The notes beneath the pieces are model-generated. The model did no database searches. It was not told where the DNA came from and saw nothing but the letters and a program-made list of their open reading frames with translations. 9,380 bases of DNA, taken from Vallitalea maricola. GTDB lineage: Bacteria > Bacillota > Clostridia > Lachnospirales > Vallitaleaceae. Position numbers and translations under genes: made by a program. Position 1 is the first letter of the stretch, and each line of letters starts with the position of its first letter. Positions 1 to 7,011 of the stretch are shown piece by piece. The stretch is taken from positions 1 through 9,380 of the forward strand of contig NZ_BTPU01000098.1 of assembly GCF_036985595.1 (NCBI RefSeq). Direction: 5' to 3'.

Positions 1-2
1 AG

Positions 3-26
3 TATGGTAAAAATTATATTTGTTCA
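3..26 (+). repeat. Candidate left terminal repeat
   Basis: This 24-bp segment begins TATGGTAAA and ends TTTGTTCA. Aligned without gaps to the reverse complement of 9353-9376 it matches at 17 of 24 positions, with exact GTAAA and TTTGTTCA blocks at the same spacing. It could be a recombinase-binding site at the left end. The sequence is very AT-rich, so chance similarity is a real alternative. Confidence 0.35.
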
Positions 27-97
27 ACATCCTCTAAGCCTTATTGTTACTCATTATTTTAAGTTTTCATCTGTACTTTTCAAAGTGAACACTTGAG

Positions 98-128
98 TAC
101 CATATATTTTTTTAAAATGAATATGGTA
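98..128. repeat. Perfect 8-bp inverted repeat in left end region
   Basis: TACCATAT at 98-105 and ATATGGTA at 121-128 are perfect inverted copies separated by 15 bp of A/T. TATGGTAA also occurs at 3-10, so the word appears in three places in the first 130 bp. The layout, short inverted arms around a spacer, is what a tyrosine-recombinase core or arm site can look like, but no function is shown. Confidence 0.4.
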
Positions 129-166
129 ATTTTACATATTGTCCATTTTTTTATTAATTCTTTCTA

Positions 167-195
167 TTGATTTATGTAATTATATTCTATAGAAT
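167..195 (+). promoter_or_regulatory. Putative promoter of the recombinase operon with -10 palindrome
   Basis: TTGATT at 167-172 (4 of 6 match to the sigma-A -35 box) and TAGAAT at 190-195 (5 of 6 match to the -10 box) are separated by 17 bp. The -10 hexamer is the right half of a perfect 12-bp palindrome, ATTCTATAGAAT, at 184-195, which could be an operator for autoregulation. A start near 202 would leave a leader of about 44 bp before the first recombinase gene. The AT-rich context makes chance hexamers likely. Confidence 0.4.
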
Positions 196-245
196 TATAT
201 CTATTGCAAAAAACAAATTTATTTAATATGTAAAGGAGCAAAATA

Positions 246-1604
246 ATGATTATTATTAGAGAACAAAAAAACAATAATGAGCTTTATTTTAAAACTGAAA
301 TATTGGAGGGTAACAAATTAATTAGCATCAATACTATATACTATAAATCATTAATCAAAAAATTAAACGGGACTACCTACTTGATGCTCTATGACACAAA
401 AATGAAACCAATATCAGAGGTCTTTACCTTTATTAATTATTATAAGGTAAATCAGTCACTTAATTCAAAAATCAAAGCTCAACAAGCGCTCAAACTACTT
501 TATAGTTTTCAATCTATCATAAATAAAGAGTTAAAGAATTTTAATACTACCGATATAAATAGTTTAAAACTTTTCCTTAAAGGTTTATCTCCTAAAGGAC
601 AAGTAATGACTTTTAAACTATCTAGTTGTCGAAGCAACCAAACCATAAACGGATATCTATCGATTTATAGGCAATATATGGAATACATGGGAGTTGACAA
701 CAAAGCATTGTCAAAGAAAAGCAACAAGATGTCGTTACTTACTATACCTGATTCAGAAATAAATTTTTCAGTAGAAAGATATAAGTCTAATGAAAAAATA
801 CCAAGAAAACCAATTGAAGTACCACGATATATTAGTGTTGATGAATTTAGAAGTATCCTTAACGAAACTAGAAAAAATTATGGTAAGGTAGAAGAAATTA
901 TTCTTAGATTAATGTATCAATGTGGTCTACGAATTGGAGAATGCCTTGGATTGACCGCAGATGACCTTGTGGTAGAGAAAATTGGAGACATTTATGTTAC
1001 GATGGCTTATATCAGGAACAGAATTTCTGACAAGAATGACCAACAAGCCAAAACTTGTATGGTGGTTATCGATAAGAAACAATATCAATCTACAGATTAT
1101 AAAACAGAAGGATATGGATACCAAAAAGTTATTGTGCCTCAAGATTTATTTGACTTAATTAATAACTATATTGAAGAAGAACATTCAAATGCAAGAGAAC
1201 AAAAGAAAGATAATTACTATAGCAAAACTATTGCTGATAGAGTACGATCAGAAAAACCATATGAAGATATTAATTACTATGTTTTTTTAAACACTTTAGG
1301 CAAGCCCTTACTCTCACATCTATGGAATCAGCGAGTTAGGGCTATTTTTAAAGCTGTTGGAATTCCCATTGATAAAAATGTTAGAGAGCACAACCTTAAT
1401 CACCGTTTTCGGCATGGATTTGCAATGTTTAATATTAAATACCTTGGATGCAAGGAAATTGAACTTATGCAAAGAATGAGGCATAGCAATTTAGCTTCTG
1501 TTGCCTTTTACTTCAAACCTACTGTAAGCGATCAAATTAAGATTAAAACCGACTTTGCAAACAGCCTATATAAAGTAATCCCTAATCTTAAATCAAAGGA
1601 GTAA
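246..1604 (+). CDS. Tyrosine recombinase (TnpA-like), first gene of recombination module
   Basis: This 452-aa protein is a complete phage-integrase-family tyrosine recombinase. The N-terminal half (about 50-165) should form the SAM-like core-binding domain. The catalytic domain spans about 195-440 and has R229 in CGLRIGE, the H386-R-F-R389 box, H413 in MRHSN and the nucleophile Y422. All main catalytic positions are therefore present. It should make and rejoin staggered DNA cuts through a 3'-phosphotyrosine intermediate during integration and excision. The ATG at 246 has AAAGGAG at 232-238, 7 nt upstream. Its stop overlaps or immediately precedes the next gene, so the two are coupled. It corresponds best by order and size to TnpA of Tn554-type transposons, although it is longer than the 361-aa Tn554 protein. 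The recombinase family call is very secure; the TnpA equivalence is inference. Confidence 0.93.
   Translation: MIIIREQKNNNELYFKTEILEGNKLISINTIYYKSLIKKLNGTTYLMLYDTKMKPISEVFTFINYYKVNQSLNSKIKAQQALKLLYSFQSIINKELKNFNTTDINSLKLFLKGLSPKGQVMTFKLSSCRSNQTINGYLSIYRQYMEYMGVDNKALSKKSNKMSLLTIPDSEINFSVERYKSNEKIPRKPIEVPRYISVDEFRSILNETRKNYGKVEEIILRLMYQCGLRIGECLGLTADDLVVEKIGDIYVTMAYIRNRISDKNDQQAKTCMVVIDKKQYQSTDYKTEGYGYQKVIVPQDLFDLINNYIEEEHSNAREQKKDNYYSKTIADRVRSEKPYEDINYYVFLNTLGKPLLSHLWNQRVRAIFKAVGIPIDKNVREHNLNHRFRHGFAMFNIKYLGCKEIELMQRMRHSNLASVAFYFKPTVSDQIKIKTDFANSLYKVIPNLKSKE
1595..1601 (+). promoter_or_regulatory. RBS that decides the start of the second recombinase
   Basis: AAAGGAG at 1595-1601 lies only 2 nt before the ATG at 1604 but 8 nt before the in-frame ATG at 1610. 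The spacing favours 1610 as the real start. It sits inside the last codons of the first recombinase gene, so initiation is probably coupled to termination there. Confidence 0.65.
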
Positions 1605-1609
1605 TGCTT

Positions 1610-4267
1610 ATGAGTTATTTTGACAAGAAAAACTTCAAAGATAAAGAAATATATAATATTTCTAAACAACATATGAATTATATTATTAGTCATGCTTTTT
1701 ATAGAAAAACATACAAATCTATTAATGCTTCTCGTATCAATGTAAGTAGAATTATAACTGCATTGTTTGGCGATGTTTTATTAAATAATATTGATAAAAA
1801 TTTCATATTAGCTCTATACAAGAATACTAATTTCACGACAGGAAATACACTTATTCTAAATCGTTTTTTATTGTTTTTAATAGATGGAAACTTTATTAAT
1901 AATATTTCTGAATTCAAGTATATTATGGCATACCGAGAGAGACTTGAAAGATATGGCAACCCTATGGATGTAATACGAATCTTGACCTCTAATTACATGG
2001 AAGATTTTTTACAAAATGGACTATTAGATACTAAAAAATCACGATACCTATGTCTTATTAATATCGATAAAAACGATTTTATTGATGATAGATTATATAG
2101 TTTATTGTCTAGCCATATAGATATGCTAAAACTTAATTCTAATTCAACAATAGATTCAAAAGAGAACATTTGCTTTTATGCAAAAAATATCCTTACCCAA
2201 GTATTTTCAAATATATATTTAGAGGATATTACGCAAGAATTTATCTATAATAAATTAAGTTCTCTTGATGCTTCATTAAAGAGTTCCTATTTCCTTGAAA
2301 TTACTAAAGGATTACTCTATCTAATAGATAACGGTGTTATTACTGATGATAATGTAAATTATTTTAAGGAATTAGGTCAACACTTTCTTAATGGTACTAA
2401 TAGAAAAAAATTAGAAAGTGTATTTGCTACTGATATTATTCAAAAATATAAGATTGTACCTATTGGAAATAGCAATTATAAAAATCAACTCGTTTACTTT
2501 GATATTATGAATGAAACAATCCGAAATATATTTGTTGATTTCACTTCTCAATATAACCATCGAGACACTCCCTTTATAACTGTATGCAAAGAATTTGATA
2601 AATCATTGAATGGATATTTAGTTAAAAATATATTAGATTTAAACTTTGATACGTATAAAACACAAATCCGTTATTTCAGCAAGTATAAGAGCATTGTTTA
2701 TTCTTCCCCAATCACAGCTTTTTATTTATATATTCATCAAAACTACAATCAAGAACTTTTTAAGCAAAACAATATTGATTCAAGATTATTACAAAGACCA
2801 TTAATTACATCCGATTTGCTAAAAGGATTTGAAATAATCTTATACAACCCACTTGAAGCGGTTCCTGAATGTAACAAATGGTTATTTTGCTATAAAGGCA
2901 TGGAAGATACCAACACGACTATTACAACTACTTCTTCACTTAAATTAAATTTCACAAAAATTAAATGCTCCAAATATAGAAATTGGGTAAAACATTATGT
3001 TTGGAATAATACCTCAAGCATTTATACTAAAACTCACTCACTATCTAAATTAATTTGCTTTTTCAATTATATTTACGATTTAAAATTAGGCAATGAACTT
3101 TCTATATATGCCAAGAAAACCTCAAATTTAGTCATTTCTATCAATGAAATTATATCCTACAAAAACTACATTCTGAATAAATATAATAACAATCGAACAC
3201 GAATTAGTTATATTTATTGTGCTAGAAATATTTTAAATCATGTTGTAGATTATGAGTTGGATAGAGTGGAAAAAGGATTGTTGTATCATTTATCATTTAC
3301 ACTAGATAATCGATACGATAATACAGATGCAATTTCAGATGAACACTTAAAGAAATTGGCATCATTAATGAAAGCCAAAGCAAAGGAGCACGTAGAATAT
3401 GCCTTATATTATTCTATTTTCTATATTGCTTTAGAAACAGAATTTAGAAGTTCTCAAATCCTTGTTTTGACAATAGATTGTGTGCATGAAACGTCAAAAC
3501 CTAATGAGTATGTTATCAAGTCAAAGACAAAAGTTAGTGCAAATACAGTAGTAAAACAAGCTATAACTGTATATGTCAAAAAACATATAGATGAAATTAT
3601 TAAAATTACCAATGATTATAGAATCAATTGTGCTAATGACGAATTAAAGCAATATATTTTCTTATTGCCTTCAAATAAAAAAGGCACATATAAAATATTA
3701 AAAGCAGAGAATTTTAACTCATATTTCAAAAACTGTTGTAAAAAATTAGGCATAAAGGAATATACTTTAAGCAATCTTCGAGATACACATATGACAAAGG
3801 CTGAAGAATTTATTATTAGAAATTCATTATCCGAAATGGAACAAAATATTTTGTCTGGTCATAAGTCATCCAATATAGATACAAAACACTATATAGATAC
3901 ACAAATAAAAGAGTTATTAGAGGCGGTACATGGTATTTTTATTGGTAATATCACTTTAGATGGCAAGATTGTCAAAGAAGTCTCTAAGGATATTGCTACT
4001 AAAGAAAATAGTGTATCTAACGAGTGCGGATACTGTGTTTCTTCATCTTGTAACAACTTTAGTTATCTTGATTGTATGATGTGTAATGATTTCATCACTA
4101 CAATTGACCGCATCCCCTATTTTAAAGATCAAATCAAGATAATTGATAAAAAAATTGAAAACGCTTCTATTAAACATGATAAAGAAGACTATGTAAACAT
4201 TAAGCTGTTGCTTGTCAATTATTTAAAAGAATTATTAAAAATTAAAGGAGAAGATTTTATTGAGTAA
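1610..4267 (+). CDS. Very large tyrosine recombinase with degenerate HxxR box
   Basis: This protein is 885 aa from the preferred ATG at 1610, or 887 aa from the ATG at 1604; numbering here uses 1610. Only the C-terminal third is a recognisable recombinase catalytic domain: R613 in TEFRSSQIL, a lysine-rich KSKTK strand near 637-641, R724 in SNLRDTH, H751 in LSGHKSS and Y761. The histidine of the canonical HxxR box is serine (S721), so catalysis may be weakened or the protein may be structural. The first ~550 residues are long and helical, and contain two similar stretches (about 45-108 and 180-247) that look like duplicated core-binding-type modules, with a third near 455-570. The C-terminus has a cysteine cluster (C806, C809, C814, C822, C825) likely to bind zinc. 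The gene ends 8 nt inside the next one. It is far longer than usual family members and has no obvious counterpart in classical Tn554. Confidence 0.85.
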   Translation: MSYFDKKNFKDKEIYNISKQHMNYIISHAFYRKTYKSINASRINVSRIITALFGDVLLNNIDKNFILALYKNTNFTTGNTLILNRFLLFLIDGNFINNISEFKYIMAYRERLERYGNPMDVIRILTSNYMEDFLQNGLLDTKKSRYLCLINIDKNDFIDDRLYSLLSSHIDMLKLNSNSTIDSKENICFYAKNILTQVFSNIYLEDITQEFIYNKLSSLDASLKSSYFLEITKGLLYLIDNGVITDDNVNYFKELGQHFLNGTNRKKLESVFATDIIQKYKIVPIGNSNYKNQLVYFDIMNETIRNIFVDFTSQYNHRDTPFITVCKEFDKSLNGYLVKNILDLNFDTYKTQIRYFSKYKSIVYSSPITAFYLYIHQNYNQELFKQNNIDSRLLQRPLITSDLLKGFEIILYNPLEAVPECNKWLFCYKGMEDTNTTITTTSSLKLNFTKIKCSKYRNWVKHYVWNNTSSIYTKTHSLSKLICFFNYIYDLKLGNELSIYAKKTSNLVISINEIISYKNYILNKYNNNRTRISYIYCARNILNHVVDYELDRVEKGLLYHLSFTLDNRYDNTDAISDEHLKKLASLMKAKAKEHVEYALYYSIFYIALETEFRSSQILVLTIDCVHETSKPNEYVIKSKTKVSANTVVKQAITVYVKKHIDEIIKITNDYRINCANDELKQYIFLLPSNKKGTYKILKAENFNSYFKNCCKKLGIKEYTLSNLRDTHMTKAEEFIIRNSLSEMEQNILSGHKSSNIDTKHYIDTQIKELLEAVHGIFIGNITLDGKIVKEVSKDIATKENSVSNECGYCVSSSCNNFSYLDCMMCNDFITTIDRIPYFKDQIKIIDKKIENASIKHDKEDYVNIKLLLVNYLKELLKIKGEDFIE
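4244..4250 (+). promoter_or_regulatory. RBS supporting a TTG start for the third recombinase
   Basis: AAAGGAG at 4244-4250 lies 9 nt before the TTG at 4260. The first in-frame ATG is only at 4291 and has no comparable site, so the TTG start overlapping the upstream stop is preferred. Confidence 0.65.
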
Positions 4268-6125
4268 TACTATTTCTATTACAGAATTGAATATGGACTA
4301 CGTTATTCATGATAATTATAGCATCAATTCTCTCGAAACGGAATCCTATATTGAGATACTTAAAAAAATTAATAAATTACCTTTTAGTAAGGCTAATACA
4401 TATTATTCCGATGATGTATGGGATTTTTCTAAACTCACAACTATTAACGTTAGTAAACGTAAAATGAAGATTTTTTTTAATTCTGCAAACGGGGTTTTTA
4501 AAGATGATATAAAAAATTATGTGCTTATTAAAATGATTGAAAACAAAATCAAAGTACAAAGCATCCGTAAGAACTCTGAAGTATTATGTAAATTCTTTAA
4601 CTTTACTTACAAGAATCATTGCTACAATGTTAAAGATATTACTGCTACTCTTATTAGTAACTTCCTTGAACATGAAAAACCATCACCAAGGAGACTTAGA
4701 GCACTCAAAACATCAATCAAAGATTTTTATACATGCTATGGTGCAAACTTTGAAGATTTGTTCACTAATGAAATAGAGAAAGTTCTAAATTTAGGTGACT
4801 ATAGGGCATTTAAGGCAATTATAGAAAAATCAAAAACGCCTGATATTCCTAAGGATTACTTTGATAAATTTGTTAGCACACTTATAAAATTGATTGATAC
4901 TGAAAAGGAATCTGTAGATTATAAAGCAGTTGCTGCTATTTATCTTATATTAAGCCAAACTGGATTAAGAATAGGTGAAATTCTTGGATTAGAAGTAAGC
5001 TCTTTGCATACAATTAATATTTTTAATGGTGAAGAAAGCAACTATCTAACCTATAAAACTTGGAAGCGAGAAAATGGAAACAATACATTCTCTATCGAAA
5101 GAATCTATATCAACAAATTAGCTAAAAAAGGATATAGTATTTTATTAACTCTTCATAAGAAAAAGCGTGAAGAATTAAAACAAAGTTACTTGTATATGGG
5201 CTTTTCACATATGAAGAACGAGTCTCAATTCCCCGTAGATTGTGATGCTTTTAATAGAATACAAAAAAAATTTTATTGTTATATTGATAAATACTTTCCT
5301 ACCATAAATCTTACGGAAGATGCTTATCCTGAACTCCAACGTACGAAAGTAGCTAAGATTAAATCAGTTACATGTATCAACCCAGATGCTGAAACTCTTA
5401 CATATCCTCAAAACCATCAATTCAGAGTACATGTATGTACAGAGTTATATAACAAAGGAGTTCCATTGAAATATATTCAAAAATTCATGGGACATCTATC
5501 TTCAGAAATGCAAGGATATTATGTTAGACCAACAAAAGCTAAGCCACAAGAAAATATGAAATTCACTTTAAAAACCTTAGAAAAAATTGTATCTGGCGAT
5601 ACTAAATTGCTTGGTGCTAGCTCTGGATTATCGTATAAAATCAAACAGTTTATCAAAGAGAATCACTACAATGTTGAAACTGACTTAGAGACCATTTGCG
5701 AAAATTTAGCAAAAAAAATTCCTGTTAGACAAAAGACAGGTGGCGTTTGTATCAAATCTTCAATGTTAAGAGAATGTTCTATAGATGCGAAGACTAACGA
5801 ATTATATTGTGCATATGGAGTTTGTCCTAATATATTCCACTTCTATTACATGGTGGATGTATCATATAGACAAACAAAAGAGCTTACCAAATCCATTAAA
5901 ATTAATAAAAATAGAGGTCATATCAGACAAGCACAAAAAGAATTGAATATGCTTAACACGATTCTTGACAAGAAACTTGTTCCTGAACTTGATGAACTCA
6001 AAAATATGATTATCAAAAAGGGAATTCAATCAATCTTACAAGAATATCCCAATTTGCAAGAAATAATTGAAAATATAGATACCACTTATCAGGAGGTAGA
6101 ACAATGGAAATCAATGAAATTATAA
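4260..6125 (+). CDS. Tyrosine recombinase with C-terminal cysteine cluster (TnpB-like)
   Basis: This 621-aa protein is an intact tyrosine recombinase: R237 in TGLRIGE, the H386-Q-F-R389 box, H412 in FMGHLSS and nucleophile Y421 (adjacent to Y420). A core-binding domain should occupy about 85-160. Beyond the catalytic domain, residues 497-522 hold four cysteines (C497, C506, C517, C522), suggesting a zinc-binding extension, followed by a helical, probably coiled-coil tail at about 540-615. Length, C-terminal cysteines and position directly before a small accessory gene all recall TnpB of Tn554 (about 630 aa). Translation starts at a TTG overlapping the previous gene by 8 nt, and the 3' end overlaps the next gene by 22 nt. 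It probably acts with the first recombinase in strand exchange. The family is very secure; the TnpB equivalence is likely but not proven. Confidence 0.93.
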   Translation: MSNTISITELNMDYVIHDNYSINSLETESYIEILKKINKLPFSKANTYYSDDVWDFSKLTTINVSKRKMKIFFNSANGVFKDDIKNYVLIKMIENKIKVQSIRKNSEVLCKFFNFTYKNHCYNVKDITATLISNFLEHEKPSPRRLRALKTSIKDFYTCYGANFEDLFTNEIEKVLNLGDYRAFKAIIEKSKTPDIPKDYFDKFVSTLIKLIDTEKESVDYKAVAAIYLILSQTGLRIGEILGLEVSSLHTINIFNGEESNYLTYKTWKRENGNNTFSIERIYINKLAKKGYSILLTLHKKKREELKQSYLYMGFSHMKNESQFPVDCDAFNRIQKKFYCYIDKYFPTINLTEDAYPELQRTKVAKIKSVTCINPDAETLTYPQNHQFRVHVCTELYNKGVPLKYIQKFMGHLSSEMQGYYVRPTKAKPQENMKFTLKTLEKIVSGDTKLLGASSGLSYKIKQFIKENHYNVETDLETICENLAKKIPVRQKTGGVCIKSSMLRECSIDAKTNELYCAYGVCPNIFHFYYMVDVSYRQTKELTKSIKINKNRGHIRQAQKELNMLNTILDKKLVPELDELKNMIIKKGIQSILQEYPNLQEIIENIDTTYQEVEQWKSMKL

Positions 6126-6637
6126 AACAAAAATTAGTTGAGATGGGTGAAGATTACGAATCCTTAAAACCCTTTATGAAAGGCTATTTAAAAAAGGCTG
6201 AAACAATCATTACAAATAAAACAATCATTCAAACTGAATCACTTAATCTGATTAAGAATAATTCTTTTTCAATATCATCAATTTCTAAAGAATTAGGTTG
6301 CTCTCGTACTACATTATACAACCACAATCAACTTTTAAAGCGTTATATTGAGTTTTCAAAGATTATATTTAGCCGAAGCAACCCATTTATAGCCTATGAA
6401 AGTTTAAAGGCCTCTAAGGCTAAACTACAAGAACAAATCAATCTCATGGAATACCGTGATATAACTATAGAAATTCTTAAACAAGAAAAATCCGAATTAG
6501 CAAAAATGTTAAAAGAAAAGAACAAAGAAAGCGAAAGACTCCAAGCAAGAGTAAATGAATTATCATCAGAACTATATCATATACAATTATCTAATTCAAT
6601 CAGATGCAGTGAAAAAAATTTCAGCCACAAAAAATAA
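6104..6637 (+). CDS. TnpC-like HTH/coiled-coil accessory protein
   Basis: This 177-aa protein has a helix-turn-helix-like segment at about 53-80 (SISSISKELGCSRTTLYNH) and a long charged coiled coil at about 99-155. No enzymatic motif is visible. This layout matches the small TnpC-type proteins (125 aa in Tn554; the DUF6262-like group) that accompany tandem tyrosine recombinases and influence the efficiency or orientation of transposition. Here it could bind the element ends and bridge recombinases through the coiled coil. The ATG at 6104 has AGGAGG at 6091-6096, 7 nt upstream, inside the preceding gene, which it overlaps by 22 nt. It is the last gene of the operon. DNA binding is inferred from the motif only. 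Confidence 0.75.
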   Translation: MEINEIIKQKLVEMGEDYESLKPFMKGYLKKAETIITNKTIIQTESLNLIKNNSFSISSISKELGCSRTTLYNHNQLLKRYIEFSKIIFSRSNPFIAYESLKASKAKLQEQINLMEYRDITIEILKQEKSELAKMLKEKNKESERLQARVNELSSELYHIQLSNSIRCSEKNFSHKK

Positions 6638-7009
6638 GATTTTCCTCATGTTTATTCAAATACTATTATTTTACTAAGAATAAAATAAAAATTAGTTTCT
6701 CCTATTTTGTAAAATATACTATTTAAAACTGTTCAAAAATAAATCATCTAATGCTGATATAAGTGGTATAAAGTTTGAAATTTGAACATTTAGTGTAATA
6801 GGTAATAATATTAATAAAATACAACTATATTTCTTTATCTGTAACGAAAGGTAGTGGTCTGAGATCAATAGTAAGGTACATATAGATTTTATATTGAACA
6901 TACCGTCATAATTTAAAACAATATTACAAAATAAAAAACCAACTTAAATATTATATTCACTTAAACTAAAAGATAAGCCAAAGAATTAACAAATTCCTTG
7001 ACTTATCTT
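6638..7009. other. Convergent intergenic region, no gene
   Basis: About 370 bp of AT-rich DNA separates the two converging operons. No start codon with a ribosome site opens a credible reading frame on either strand. It holds an A/T-only hairpin (6666-6673 with 6681-6688), an 8-bp inverted repeat TGTTCAAA / TTTGAACA (6730-6737 and 6781-6788), another TGAACA at 6895-6900, and the terminator hairpin at its right edge. The TGTTCA words resemble those at the element ends, which may or may not be meaningful. Confidence 0.6.
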
Positions 7010-7011
7010 TT
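6968..7011 (-). terminator. Terminator of the cargo operon, possibly bidirectional
   Basis: Two 20-nt arms, pairing throughout with two G-U wobbles on the - strand, flank a 4-nt loop. The arms are AAAAGATAAG...GAATT-type and end in TCTTTT, giving a T-rich 3' side. On the - strand the hairpin starts within the helicase stop codon (7010-7012). Because the arms are almost symmetrical and T-rich sequence also follows on the + strand, it could stop transcription from the recombinase operon as well; no better terminator is seen after 6637. Confidence 0.75.

Noticed and set aside
246..6125. Calling the element a classical RIT (recombinase-in-trio) element
   Set aside because: The recombinases are much larger than typical RIT proteins, a TnpC-like gene follows, and cargo is present, which fits a Tn554-type plan better.
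6666..6688. Hairpin TTATTTTA / TAAAATAA shortly after the TnpC-like gene as a terminator
   Set aside because: The stem is A/T only and no T-run follows on the + strand; it is too weak to call.
6719..6901. A 60-codon hydrophobic reading frame on the - strand in the intergenic region, reminiscent of a small membrane peptide
   Set aside because: There is no ribosome-binding site before its ATG, and hydrophobic composition is expected from AT-rich non-coding DNA.
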